Assembly (NCBI GenBank): GCA_013399015.1
Contig: VWZX01010408.1
Coordinates: forward strand, 62,431 to 126,430
DNA: 64,000 nt
Origin: Galbula dea
Lineage: Eukaryota; Chordata; Aves; Piciformes; Galbulidae
Reading direction: 5' to 3'
In this document: positions 9,901-24,900 of the stretch, one piece after another
Position numbering within the stretch: the stretch's first letter is position 1
How the letters are laid out: every line of letters starts with the position of its first letter
The notes under the pieces: generated by a model
The model's database searches: none
Told to the model about the DNA's origin: nothing
Seen by the model: only the letters and a program-made list of their open reading frames with translations
Program-made: the position numbers and the translations under genes

Positions 9901-12900
9901 ACACAAGTTTCAAGAGAGGGAGAAAAACTGAAGACTAAACCCAGAGTCAGGGACTGTCCTCTAGAGACAAGAAAAAGATGTAAGTATGTCACTGCACTAG
10001 ACGACAACTGTTTCCTCATGTGGGGCTCTTGTTGCATTTGGCATCTTTGTCTACAGTTTGGCTGATAGCAGCAAACACAATGATCAGCTTTTTTATAAGG
10101 AAGCTACAGACAATCAACAGGAGTCATGCTGGCTTCAGCAGCAAGGACCAGCCTGAGAGCAGACTTTGATGCCCAGCGATGGAGAGCTCAGGCCAGCCCT
10201 GCCAAACTGAATCATAAAGCAAGCAGCAGGGAGGCTGGACCAGCCAGAGCAGGCAGCTCTTTTGTCAGCTCGAAGACTACTGACTGATACCCATCAGGGG
10301 ACTCAAAGACTGGTATGCAGTTGTTTGTATGCAGATTGCTTCTCTCACACCATGATAAGGGAAATTTAGGACAATTTATTTAGGAAATAAATGCTCAGTT
10401 TAAAAGAGCTGGTTTTTTAGGTCACCTTAAAGAAAAAAAGAAGCTGCTGCCATGCTGTCTTTACTGATGAAGACAATAACAATCCAAACACTTTTAAAGC
10501 TGGTGACACCCTTTCTGGGAACACTGACAGCTTAGATGGAAACTTTGCCTGTGCATGCCTGCAAACAAAAGGCAGTGATTGCTTGTACTGCAGTGGCCTC
10601 AAAGCTGCCCTCCTTGGCAGATGAAGTGGGCTAAGGGTGCTCCCGGATCCCAGGCCCATTCCTAGTCCTGTGACAAAACCTATGTTGCCAGGCTGGATTT
10701 TGTGGGCTGTGGCTGGAAAAAAGTGTGGCTATTGCTGGTGAGGACTGCTGCCTGTGGGAGGTGGTGGTAGTGAGAGAAGCCCCAAGACCACTTCAGACTT
10801 CGGAGTCTAAAGCAGGGACCTACACTGAGGGACACAAACGTAGCTCCAGCCTCCATCCAACATCCCCTCTCTCCCTGACCAGTCCTCTCCCTCCCTACCA
10901 GAAGCAACAAAATCTCCTTTTCCATGAATTTGGTCCCTTGCTGGATCCCACCCAAGAAGATAGGGTTCCTGCCTGCCTTCTCTTCCCACAGTCACACTCA
11001 GCCTGGCTTGGCCACCTCAGCCAGCTGGACCACTTCACGTGGTCCCATGTCCCGACTCACAGCATGGACCCAATACAAGGACAGGCACAACCCAGCACAG
11101 TCTGCTGGACTCAGAGGAGATGTGTACAGGGAGCAAAACGCAAGGCAGCTTGATGTGGGTCAGCAGTTTTCCCACTTGAACACTGGCTCTTTGCCATCTT
11201 CCTCTCTTTCAGGACTAACCTGTTTCTTAGCCATTAACAAACAGCAGTTGTGAACTGCCTGCACAACAACAGCTCAATGGCCAGTTATACAGTCCAGGCA
11301 ACCACCAGCACTTTCCTCATCCACCGCTAAACCTCCAGACACCTCCTGTCTTCATTTCACAATGAATCTGGAGAATCTTAATCCCACCCTCTTGCAGCAG
11401 TCTCCACATTCACATCTATCTGTGACAGGGTTGTGGCTTATCTGTGCACCTCTGCTTGCTGCACAGCTGGGCCAGGGCCCCCAGGCACTGGTGCCTGTTT
11501 TCCCTGACTTCCCTTTGAAGAACCTTGGCAAGCAAGCCTATGGTGCTCCTTTCTAGTTCTGCATCAGGTGTGGGCATTTTTTTTCGTGCTGGATGATGTG
11601 AAAGCCATGTGTGTTTTCTTCCGACGCACCATTGAAGGAATGTGGGCACAAGGCAGGTGCCTGTGCCCCCATGCAAAACACACTCTTGTTCCCTCAGCAT
11701 GCAGGCACACCTCTCACCCACACACACAGAGCGGGTTTTATTTTCTCAAGCCTTCTTCTTCCCAGACATAAAATTCTGGCAAATATTTAGACAGAAACAC
11801 TATTAAAAGGCTTTTCCTTTCCTCAATAATACTTTGGTATTAAAGAGAATATGAATAGTTCCTCATATCTGCCTGGAAAGGCATTACCTCAGCCTTTTGA
11901 CAGCACTACTGACAGCAGTTCCTTAAAAATCAAAACCCCCCAGTTACAAACGCCACTTCCAGGGAGAGAAAACACAGTGTCATTGATCAGCCCTGAATTG
12001 CAACTCTACAGGAGGGGGAACATCAAGTGTTCCTAACAGAAAAACAACCCTCTCTTACCCTAAAAAGCTACACACGTGCCAAGGAGAAAAGACATACGCT
12101 TCTTAGTCCTCAAATACAAAAGAGCATTTAAGGAGGAACCCTGCTTATTCAAAGGTGGCCAAAGACATCTCCTTGTGAAGACCATCGTGGCAAACAGCCT
12201 GGGAGATAGGCAGTGACTCAGACACTCACCTGTTTTGTAGATCTCATAGCGCAGAGAGAAGCCGGCACCTTGTCGTGCATAGTCTGAGGTGAACTTGATA
12301 TAGAGAGAGGGGCCAGAAGAGATGATGGTAGGAGGTGCTATGTTCCCACAGTGCTTGCCCAAGAGGTCTGCTGCTTCAGTGTCTCCATCTCTGATCTCGA
12401 TGTAGTCGTACCTGTGAAGGCAGGTGAAATGGCAGCAAAACCATCTCTCAGGGAGACGCTTCAGGATGCCAGAACAAACACACAACACTTCTTTATATCC
12501 GCATAGAACATCTATATCTGCATAGAACATAATATAACCACACAGAACATCTTTCAGATAGGTACCTGGCACTCCAACATACCACACCACACACTCTCCA
12601 ATGCATTTTTTCCCTTTTGTCTGTCTGGCTACGTTTAAGTCTCTTCCACTGTTGCCAACATGCAACATTTAGGACACAATTTACCTTCATTTCCACAAGA
12701 CTTCTTCTGCATGGGATGAACTCAGAGGCAACGGTCCTAAGGTTGCTCTCCTTCCCTTCCCTTCATCCTTAAGCGCCACTGTGCTACTTATCACTGCTCA
12801 GTTTATTCTGCTATTCCGGTGGGATTTGGCCAAGCATGTATCAAGCATTAAGCAAACAGTCAATGTTCAATCCATCTGAGCGGGTAGATATTTTGTGGAT

Positions 12901-15900
12901 TGTCTGAAACCACACTGGTCTTTCAACAAGTATGGCCAATACACACACTTACCACTTGGACAGTAATGCTGATGCTCTTCTGTAAGTTGCTAAAAAAGAT
13001 CTTCTGTGGGTGAGAAGTGCTGTGTAAGAGCTGGGTAATCACACTCACTATTGCCTGATCCTTGTACACCCTGTAACCGCAACCTGCCTTTGCTAAACCC
13101 GACCTGGAGATGTCCCACCTGCCCACTGGCATAACTCCTGGGCATCTGAATGGTCTGGGGAAGGAATGTGTAGGGTTGGAATAATTGCCTCCTGATGCTG
13201 AGACAAAAAGTTGTTGCACATTCTGGCTGGAAAGTGAAACTCCCACAGATTCCTTCATATTTTCTAGGCCATGACTAATGGTGAAGGTAGCATGAGGCTC
13301 TGAGTGCTGTGAAGAAACAAACAGCTTTTACATGAATGTTCTTCAGCTGCTTCCCAACACTCACATTCTCTTATACCTCTTCTCCTCTCTGGTCAGCATG
13401 TTGCTATTTACAGAAACCGTCCATCTCTCTTTAACATTTATTTGCTTTGTATCAACCTGTTTGAAGAACATGCTACAGATCTTCTCAAAGGGCCAGTCAG
13501 GGAAAAAGCATTTCCAGGCTGCCAGGAATCTGCCTTTGTCACAAGATCTCCCATTTGGGAATGGACAGCTGAAAGGAGAAGTAGCTTGCTGGATACAGAA
13601 TGATCCTCATGTGACTCCTTCTTGTTCTGCAAAGCACTCATCAGCAGGCAACAACCTCAAAACAAACTTACAGGGATTCGGTGTACTTTTCCATAAAGAA
13701 AGATGGCCTGAACAGCTTTGGTTTTGTTCCTTTCTGGGACTAAAACAGGCTGAGATCCAAAAGCAAAATACCTGCAGATAAAATCCTGTCTATGCCAGAC
13801 CAAGCACTCAGCTAGCTGCAATCACCCAGCCTTTAACTTCATTACAGACTCAATCGGCTTGGACAAGGTGAAATCCAAGCAGTCTTGACAAGAGGCACTT
13901 ACACAGGAAGAGACTTGGCTTAGTTGGTGGGTGGACACAGAGTGATGTAAATGAAGATCTGTTCCCTCTGCTCTCTTCTGAGCTCTGTGCAGCTCCCTAT
14001 CACCTTGTGAACCATTATTACTCTAACACCATCCAGCAGCACCCTGTGTGACCCCATCCATCATATATCCATCATGTGGTATGATCCTACTGCCTCCCCA
14101 GGAAGAAGGAACATAGAGGATAGTGTTAGTGCTTCTTTTAAGTAGAATTTTTTCTTTCTTGTTTGTCTATTTGTCTAAGGCAGTGCTAAGCAAACAGCAG
14201 GGACATTTTGTTCTCTAAACAACTACTTGTTTTCAACATGTTTGCATCACTTCCACATTCAAAGCACACATCTGTGCCACAGGACTACTGGCTACTAGTG
14301 AAATAATGAATATGTGGCAAAAAATTAATTGGTGAAAACATGAATGTTAGCAAAACACAGTTAATAGCATGGATTGTAAAAGCTGCCATTTGTAGGGCAC
14401 AAACAGAGGTTAGCTGCATCCCAAAGAGTCACATTTGTTTGTGTCCTTGTGGGGTTATAACTCTCCAACACAGCTTCAGCTACTTGACTATAATGATCAG
14501 AGTTTCTGCTGCAGTCAAACATCCTAGTGCTGTCCACATGGCTCCTCAAACCACTCAGTGCTGTAGAAGCCCTGGAAACATCAGAAGCAAATTCTGGACC
14601 AAGAAATATTTGTTTATTGAATGGGTGCATAACTTCCAGTAATACACACAATTTGGGAATATTGCTATCTGCTCATGGGCAATCTGCAAATGGAAAATTA
14701 AAAGAATTAATCTAGTAAGTAAATCATCAGGAAATATTTGCATCTCTGAATTAAACCCTGTTTGGCTTTATCCAAGCATCTAGCTGAGCTTTCTCCTACT
14801 GGAGCTAATCCTTAATAAACCAAATGTTACCAACAACTGAAAAAGCCCCTGGGAGAAGGTCAGGGCATCATTTATGTGAAACGTAAAACGAATATAGATG
14901 AATATATGTTTTCTTCCCAAGTTTAAAAAAAATATGGCCCAAGCCCTCTGCTCCTCATAAGGCAAAACTCTTTTTCTTCAGGTTATATAAACAGTGTGAA
15001 TTGGAAAAGTATTACACCTGGGTAATAACTCCTGCCCAGATGAGCAGGAACACCTACTTCCTCTCCAACACAGCAATTAGGCTTCAAGCATTCAAAATGA
15101 AACACCAAAGACATCCAGTCCAAACCATGAAACATTCAAACTTCTGCAAGAACACCAACTAATCCCCACCACAGACTTCTTTGGCATCATGTGCTTCAGC
15201 CATGTCCATGCTTTGGCCCACAATCAAACAAGCTGATAAACCACGTTCTCCTCATGTTAGGTCACTGGTCATTTTAAAATCTAGTTTGGCCAGACCTTTG
15301 CTTCTGTTAAGCTTAAGCATGGTTTCCAGAGTTTTTTCTTCCCATGAGAAAAACAAGAAAAATTGGAAGAAGGAAAACCCAACCCTGGAGATGGTTTCTA
15401 CTCTAACCATTTCATTTTCAGATAATTACAGACTAGGACACTGCTGGGTGGGACACATTTCTACAGCAATGGCAAACAAACTTATCTCGACCAGTGCCCA
15501 GCAATTTGCATTTCACTCATAACCAAATCCATTGTCTCAGTCAATGTACACCAACATCCTTGTGGGCTGACCTCTCCAGCATTACCTCCACTGGGCAAGC
15601 CACCACCTCCAAGCATAGTTCATGGCCACTTCTCCCCACCTAGGTATTGTTCTAATGAGTCAACCACAACTATGTTAGCGAAGGATGCAGCATCTGTAAC
15701 CCACAAGTATAGTCAATGCATTAAACTCTTCTTGCAGGGAAGGTGACCACAATTGGCTGCTCCTCCAGAGGCAGGATATTTTCAGCTGCTGCTTGTGTAG
15801 GAAGGCCAGCCAGTCGGTTTGCAACTGCCTCAAACAGAGGTTTCTACCAGGGAGTTTTAAGGCAGGGAGGCAAAGCTGAAGTGCTTTTAACTGCCCAGAC

Positions 15901-18900
15901 AATGGAAGGCTGAGAAAGGAGGGAAATGCACTGCTTAAATGCTCTTCTTGGAGCTGTTTAACAGAATTAAATGGAAAACATACAATGCTTACAAATATTG
16001 CTGTGTTTTTATTAAAGATTTTTAGTAGAAAGTGCTTTGCTGATGTGAAGAGAGCTTTTATAAACTAATTATAAAGCACTTCTGATGGCTGTATTACTCA
16101 TGCTTGTTTGCTTGCTTTTCCCTCCAGTCAATCCTCTCTGCTTCCCAGTCTTTCTTTTCTCTGCTTTCCCTAAGTCACTCTGCTGCTGGCTCTCCAAACA
16201 AGCCCCAATTGCAGCGATTGTGAGACCTCCACCTTTGTAGTCCTTTTCTGTTGTGAAAAACCAAATCTCTTCCCTGGCCATTAAGCTGTGCTCCACCATC
16301 CCCTGAGGATAGCACAGACCTCCTAGGTGCCCACCCAGCAACCAGTGAGCTCCAGAAAGGCTACAACCCATCTGGGGAGCAGCACTAGAAATCCTGTGCA
16401 ATTCCTCTGGGTGCTCCTCTCCTGAGATGCACAACTCAGCACAAAGCACAGTTTTGAGACTTGTACTGATCCACATACTCGACAAACCTACTGCCCCTCA
16501 GCCCCAGGTCATAAGAGATGCTTCAAGGACCTTACAGGGACATTAGCTTAGGATGGAGAGAAATACAAACAATAAATCATTTATATGTTCACAGCCATAA
16601 CGTGAGTTCTCCCAATATACAAACTTGGGTAAGCCTTGCTTCAAAGCCCAAGGAGGGCTTGTTCCCCAGACTAAGCTCTGAATTAACTGTCAGTCTCTTC
16701 CTTAGAGGTACAATTTGAACTAGGTGAGGGCCTGCACAGATCTAAGCCCAGTTTCCAGTGCTTGCCAGGGCCAGATAGAGTTGCAAGGCTCTAACCTGAA
16801 CTTCCCCCATGTTTATTTGGAGTCACTATTTATAGGCATTTCCATGGGGCTCACGATTGCACCAGGTAAACAGTAATGATGGGAGCCTCATGAGACCCTG
16901 AGAGGTGGGAAGGAAGACAGGAGCAATGGCTGGACCAAGGTCACACAGGAAGTTTGCAGCACACCCAAGAATAGAAGTCAGCCTTGATTAGACAGATTAT
17001 ATTATATTGGAGGACTCTGGCTTAGATAGACTGAAAGACAAATAGGTACTGCGTGCATGCTGACAGCCCCAAATTTGGGAATGCCCAGTGTTGACTTGAG
17101 TCTTCAAAACCCCATGCCTTCTTGAACCATGTCAGTGTCTCAAATATATCTGCTGAGAATAGGGAGAGAAACTGCAACTCTAGTGAAATTCAGTAGGCAT
17201 TAGTATTCTGCAGGTATCTGGAGGAAGGCATGGGGAACCTGCTTAGCCACAGTGGTAGCTAGTAAATGCAATTACTCCCTTTGAAAATGTGGCAGGTGCC
17301 TTGTTTCTCAGAAATTGTTATAAAATGCATAAGGTTTTTTAAATATCCTCTAAGAAAATGCTGTTTCTTAGAAATGAAATAGCAGCTGCAGTATAGAGGT
17401 GGTTAAGAAATGGCGAACCAGCAGCTCTGTGCTTGTTTTGCAATCAAGAGGGAGCTAGAATTAATGTCCATTACATGGTAGCTGGCTTAGTCTATTTTTT
17501 GTCACCACCTATTTTCATGCTTTTTCATATGCCACCCTCAAACCAAATCCTTATTTCATGGGTGGCTATGTTGTGAAAGACAAGAAAACTTTTGTGACAT
17601 TTATACAATCTTGAGCAACTGCAGGACATGCCCTTCAAAGGTTAAATTGCTGCAAAAGCTACTGGAGACTTTAAAATATTTTTTTTTAATAGCCATGATA
17701 GCAGAGGCAAGCACCATTGCTGTCTGATGAAACAAGAGCAATGAAGTTTGATCTTAGCTCCCAGCCCTTAATCAGAATAATTAATTATAAATACAGTAGA
17801 TGAATTGGATTCTCCTTTGTCTTGAACTGGTTTTACACATGTGTAACTTGTCATTTTAAGGGTAATCACTCCTAATTTGTCCTGACATGAGAAGATAATC
17901 AGTCCTCACAGACACAGATCCTGATAAAGATTTGTGCACAGACCTAAAAAGCTTGTATCATGCCTGGCTTTAGCCAGCTAAACACCCTCTGCTCTCAGTG
18001 GATGCAGACTCCTCACACCCAGCTTGGGATGGGATTAGTCGTTCTCCTGCACTGATGACAGAGGTAGTTTAAATTAGTCTAGATGACTGGACCTGCACTT
18101 TGGCTGGCTGAACATTCGAGAGATTTATGTGGTCTCTCTCTGCAGCTTGTGGGGCCACTTTGCCCATGCTGAGGCAAAAGGTGCTCAGAGAGCAGGTAGA
18201 GCTTGCCCTTGCTTTACCTCTGACATAAATAACTGCCCCAGACAACAGTAAAGAGAAATCAGCTATCATTGTTTTGAATCTGAAGAGATTTCACTGTATT
18301 CCAGTGACCAAAATTACCAAAATCCAACAGCAACAGTGGGAGAACCAGGCCAGGGGAACATGGGCATAATTGCTTAGGATTTCTCAGAACTTTGTTTTGA
18401 ATTTGTTGCATCCAATTACATCTTGTGTAATCACAGTATTGTGGGGTCCTGTACTGTGTAAACATTCCACTGTGCCTCGGATTATTTTCTTATCTTCTCA
18501 AAAACCTGACCAGAATTTCTAAGAAATGAGAAAAATTCAGTCTGGAAAACTTCTTCAAAAGTGCCTTGAAGACAAAGAATGGAAACTACAAATATCATTT
18601 ATTTATACTCCTTGGGTTGTATTCATCCTCATACAAGCACTGCTAATGGGAAGAATCTTTCAGCAGTTACTGCTAACTTATGGGGGGGACAAAAAAAAAA
18701 AAAAGGGTAGCCAAAATACATCTTGCAGAGGGAAGAACAAAACATAACTGTGAAGTGCTCCTGTGGTAACTTCTGATTCAGGAGGGAACTGCAGCTTCCA
18801 GCATGCTGCTGCTCCCCCTGCATCCCGAGACAGGCAAGCAAAGGCTCCCCTGTTCTTTGCCATTCATCCTCAGGCTGCCTTCTTAAAGCTGTGGCTACAG

Positions 18901-21900
18901 ATCACTGTGGAAAGGTGCGTTGGAGTAGAGAAGTGCTCTCATCTGGGGCATGTCTGGAAAACCGTTCATTATATAAGACAACAAGATGTGCTAACATGTA
19001 CTTTAGGGGTTTTCTGCAGGCTGTTGTTCAGGAGTTATACATGGGTGTTTAATGCTATTTTTGTCTCCAAATCCACCTCTATAAATTCCTCACCCTTCTA
19101 TCTTTAGCTGTAGGGGTCTTTTGTTGCAAGATGTCTTCGGGAGGAAAAAATCACGATGAAATCAGGAATAAAACGTATAAAGCATGTTAAGAATAAACCC
19201 TCTTTCCATGGCATTCTGCCTTCTGTTGATGCTCCAAGGGAACTGAAGCAACTCACAGTCCTTTCACATACCCAAAACACAGGACACTTGAGAAACTGCA
19301 TTTGCACTTTCCTCCTTCTGCTACAATCCATCTGTGGAAAAAATTAGACTTTGGTTTCTGTCATTTTACTGTCAGCACTCATAGGCACTTGATCACTAAC
19401 AGAAAGGAAAAAAAAAGTATATCATAAAAGATAACAGCCACAAGAGGGAAAAAACACTGCCGAAAAGCAGCAGAGCAGGCAGAAGACAAGGGGAAAATGC
19501 TCACTTTGCTCATTTTGGACCAGGAAGAACAGGTGAACAGGCTTCCACCTTCTGATAGGATCCAGTGCCCAACAGCCCAGGCAATAGACAGAGACCAGTT
19601 TGAGCCTAGCAGGGCCTGGTAGCTGAAAGTCTGAGGACTGGATGGCAGGTGCTGGTGAGGATAAGGGGACACTCACATGTTCTGCTGTGCTATCTCTGTT
19701 CCCAAAGATAAATACCCTCCACAGAGCTGCAGCAAGTGCTGTTCCATCACACCTCATTGGCATGATATCAGTCATGGCCTTAGATGCAACATGCTGTGAA
19801 TAACAAAAAGAGCTGGCAATAACTGGGATCAGATGGGAGCTTTGCAGCTTGGTTATCCACATATCACTCATTTGCACTGGCTTTTTTTCAGCACAAAATC
19901 AAAGCAAACACTTTATTAAGTACCAATTGTATGACACAGGTTGCAAGAACAGAGCCCTGACCAGCCCTCTCTTGCACTCCTGGCTGTCTACATCTCTCAT
20001 TAATGACTGATGGCCACCCTAGGACAGGCCCACCATGGGACAGCTTTCTGACCCTGAAGCTTCTCAGGCACAGCCTGCTCACAGCCCAGCAACCTTGCCT
20101 TAGCTGACGCATGAGTAAGCAATGCTTTATTGCCAAGGCTGGCCTGCAGCTTCCACTATTTGGGCACTTACACAACAATTTGACCATGCTAGCTTGTAGT
20201 AAGAGAAGTTTCTATGGCAAACAGTACATCAAACCTGCTTGATCACTCCTTGCATGCTATGTAGGTATCACAGCATCTCCCCAAAGCATGGAGACTTGCA
20301 GCTCAATAGCTACCTGAACTGAGCCTTGTCAAGGGTCTATGCACAACCAATGCCTGGACGAGGGCAAGCACTGCGCAATGCACACATCATGCCTTGCTAC
20401 AAGTTCGCAGCAGAGGTGGCCTCCCACCTGGGTCTTGGAGGCACAGAAGTAATTAGCACTTGCAGGGACTGGTCAGTACCCTTGAGCTCAGCCTTGCCTG
20501 GGACAGCAGGTCGGAGAGGCAGCCAATGCTGAGGCAGAAGAGGGAAATAGAGATGAGGGAGCGGGCTGCAGCATGAAGACAGTTGGTAATGTTTTCTCCC
20601 AAATGCACAGAAAGAGGGGGATTTGAGCATCTTTGCTGCTCCCACAAACAAGGGCCCTGTTACTTCTTTGTTCAGGAAGATTTTCTCTGGAGCAACCCTT
20701 TATTGTCACCCTCTCGTTCAGCAGTGGCAGTGCATCTTCTTTGTCCTGCCAGCTCAGCCATAGAGTGTTTACAAGCCTCCCTCACCCTTCCAGGCTGTGG
20801 TTCAGCTCCATTGACAGGGAAGGCAACAGACTCCTCTCTCGGTGTGTGATGAATCAATTACTTCCTCTGACACTCTATTACTATAGCCCTTACATCTCCA
20901 GATTGCAGATGAAAAGACAGGCTGAGAAGGGGGACAGGAAAGGGGAGAGGTCTCCTGAGGTCTCCTTCAATTGAGTTGTTGGACATCTGAAGAAATCCCC
21001 ATCTGCCATATTTAAAGACATAGAGAGATGTTTTACTCCTGAACAGCAGAAAAATCTGAGGATTTTCACAAAAGAAAACCTACAAAATCAAATGGGTCAA
21101 AAAACCTCAACAAGATGCAGTGAACATAGATCAATGGTGAATCAGTCCCCTCTGCTGATGGAGATCCCAGACCTTGTTCCGGCCCATGATTATCAGCCAA
21201 ACATCAGCATTACCAAAGGCACAATATGTGAGAGCCAGGTGTTACAGCTTCCCTTTCCATTGCAAAATAACAATGTAAATGAAACCTGACGCCCACACTC
21301 GCAAAAGAGGAGGAAGCTGAGCACATCTCAAACTCTTCTGCTGCTGGCAGCATGGTCCTACTCCTTGTTGGGAGAGTTCTCTAGAGGTTTCTAACATGTT
21401 GAGCACTTCCCAAGCAAACACCCTGCACACGGCATAGCCTCAGCAGGCAAGGGATTGAGCACAAGGGCTCTCCCACCACCACTGGGTGGGTGCTGCCTGT
21501 CTCAGCAAAAGGAGACCCCACCTCAAAAAACAGGGGTATGCCTTTCCTCACTCTGATCAAAACATCTTCTCTACCTCTGCAGGAAGTGACATTTGGGACA
21601 GCACACACCCAGAGCAACTGCCCTGTCAGTTTCTGTACCATCTGTAACAGGATAAAGTCTTTGGCATAGGATTTCTGCTGTCAGAACCCACTCCTTCAGG
21701 CTCAACACCTAGCAATTTATTAAACACGAATACCTCCATGTCTGACCCAGTGCTAATTTAAAACCACCACCATATTACTGGACTGAGATTGCTCAGGAAT
21801 GCTGCATGTAAATCCCAAGAATTCCATAGGATCTGTGAGGGTAAAAAACCCAAACAAAGAACCTCAGGTTAATCACTCTTTCTAATGATCTATTGCTCTA

Positions 21901-24900
21901 CTCAGTAAGTCAGCATAAGGAAGAGTTCCTATGGTGTGTTTGAACTGATGTATCAAAGACAGTTACTTAAAACATTCTAGCTGTGATTAGTGGACCATAA
22001 CTGCTGAACTTAACAAGGAATTCCAGGATCACCAGACTGTGGTTTGCAACGTATTCAACGTTTGCAACTGCCATTCAGTGGTAGTGAGCAGCTGCTTGAT
22101 TTAAGGAAAATGGAGAACTAGTCTCAGACTAAGAATTAACCTCTCCCAGTTCTTTCAAATAAGCTCTGTGCTGAGCTCTGGCCAAAAGCAACCAGAAATT
22201 TCTTCTGTTTTGAGTCTGCTCTTTGTAATCTGTTCTTTTTATTTTGCATTCTTATTTAATTGCAGAACTCACACCTCGCCAGAGAAGGCTAGGAATGAAC
22301 TAGTCATCATCCACAGTGCTCTGACCTGCTCCTGTGTGATGCTGCTACACGGTAGCCTTTGGAGTGTGCAATGCACTGTTGCTGTCTAGACTGGGTTTTA
22401 AGCCTGCAGCTGCCCAGGTTTCCTCTTCTCTATACAGCAAAGAATTTAAAGCAATTTGCCAAAGCAAGAACAGTAAATTAATAGCAGGGAAGGGGAAGAA
22501 CCCAAATCTCACAACTCTCAGACCTGACACTGCTGGTGAGTCTGACCCTCCCCTGTTACAGCCTGACAATAGGGATGATATCCATTAAAAAGTCTGCGTG
22601 TAGCTAAGGCAAACAGTTGCTCATTAAAAGTCTAAACCAGTTCCTATGGAAATCAAAGGTAAAACCTCCTACTGCCTTTACTGGGTTTTGCATCTGGATC
22701 TTAAAAAAAAAAAAAAATTAAAAAAATATCCTTCTGCCATTCTCTTTACATTCCCTAAACTTTCTAACTCCTGCACCCAAACAGCAGACCTGTGAAACAG
22801 AGGAGTGCTGCTAACCCTGCCATGCAGTGCAAAAAACGTGACCAACACTCATCCTCACAGACATTTAGACATCTGAGACTCACCTGCTTGGGACAAGTCT
22901 TTGTGAATGGGGTCACTTGGTGTCACCTAGTGAGCTGGAGCACTGTTGCAAAGACAGGCAAGGGCCTTGGGCTCTTTGCTGAAAGCACGAGCATCTCAGC
23001 ATTGCGGTTATCCTCAGGCAGTCTGAGTAAGACTGGTCTCCTACTGTCCATGGCATCTGCACCAAGTGGGTTCAGCAAAGATGCAAGGGGCTTAGAGCTG
23101 GAGTAAGGCTTGCACTGCATGCTCACAAAAGGCACATATTTCTGATGCTTTCACCTCAATCACGAACCCAGTTAGAGAGGAGTCACCACAGCCAACCCTG
23201 TGCTCGCTTTCTCTCTAGATGCTGTGAGGGACCCGCAGGTCCTTCTCCCTCCCTTACTGGCAAGAGAGGTGTAAGAAGCAAGTACATCACCATCACCTCC
23301 TCCTCCTCAATGAAAACAGGAAGGAGAAGAGGTCTCTAATGCTGTTGTTTCCAGTGTCACCAGCCAGCCCTCAATTTGTCATCATGCCAACAGGAAACAA
23401 GGTGCAAAACCAGATCTGATTCCTATGCACTTGATGCAGCGACCTGGCGAGACATAGGAGACCATCACCTTCTGCAGAGCTTGCAGTTGGTCTGTTCCTC
23501 TGAGGACAGGTTCTGGGGCATGGGGAAGCACAGCCCCAAACCAAGCAGAGTTCTCACAGCTCTGCAGATGCGCAGCAGAGAAGAGATATGTGAACACCCC
23601 TGAGCTGTTAACCCATGCACTGGTCTAACACCATCACAGCTAACTCATTCATTTATGTTTCTTTTTGGAAAAGACTAGATGATCTTGAGGGTCCTTTCCA
23701 ACTGTAATGATTCTGTGATTCTGAGAATTATGAACCATACAGTGAATGCCTTAAAAAGCCTGTCTGAGGACAAGTTGAGCTCCAGTGTCATGTTACTCAG
23801 ACTGAATTATTTCCTGTACGTTAGAAATGTTGCCAGAAATGTATGAGCAAGCAATTATTTCCTTGACATCTCATCTTTGACTTCCCTCTCTGCAAAGTTA
23901 AAGCCCAACTCCCCCAATGTTGCATCTTAGTGAAGAAACCCCCCAAGCCCTGGTGTTCTGTAATGCTCCAAATGTATCTCTCTTTTCTAAGCATCTTCCC
24001 AATCTCAAGATGAACTGCATTGTTTCTAAAATGTTTAGTAATAAGTTAATTATACATACTTTTCAAAGCATTTACTAATTAGCGGTCTTTAATTGCTGCC
24101 TTGTCTACTCTTAACCTTCACTGATGGAAGGATGGCTTCTTGTAATATTATGCTCTTGTTTGAAGGATATGATCACAAAAGCCAGGCTGAATACTGCAGC
24201 CACCAGCTGCCTGCCCTTCTGTGGGCTCTGGGGCTAGCTCCAGCTCCCCCCACTGCCTGAGCAAGGGATTTGGGCCAGCAGCTCTGCTGCTCTCTAGGAA
24301 AGATGCAGAGCAGTTTTGTTCCAGTGCCCAGCTTCCTGGAAGCCCAGTAAATGGACATGCTTTCATAAGAGGCCTTCACTGGCTAGCTGAGCCTGTGTAC
24401 TTCTCCCTTTGTACTGTGGCCTGGGAAGATCAGCACATTACTATCAGTGTCCCCTGGCAGTGAGTGCTCTGCAAGATGAGTGCTGGGACTGTGGTGTATT
24501 CTCTTGCCAAAACTTGGTCCCCTCTGCCCTTCAGGCTGGAAGCAGGGGCACCTCCTGCCATGCCTGCCTGGAATCCAGCACACACCAGGATACTGAACTT
24601 GTTTCAACTCTCTTGGCACCACCATGGCATTTCTGAGGTCACAGTGAAAACTGCATAAATTTCCTCATTATACTGGCCCCAGTTTCTCTTTCTGGAAACC
24701 CTCAGGGCTTGCTATGGGGAGTCAAAATCAGGAGAAAAAGCGTGAGTGTGCAGCTTTAGGCTGTCTCAAATTTGCTGGCTCCTGCCTGTTTGTGAAACTC
24801 TGGGCCCCTGACTCCAGAAACCTTTTCCAGTATTTGGCATGTGCCACCAGAGGGGGCTGCGAGCCACGGCAGCAGTCCCCCAAATCCTCCCCAGGCAGGC

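Noticed and set aside
12060..12668. 202-codon open frame overlapping NRP2 exon 3
   Set aside because: The centre is the genuine exon 3; both ends are intron sequence that happens to stay open. Splice sites set the exon to 12411-12230.
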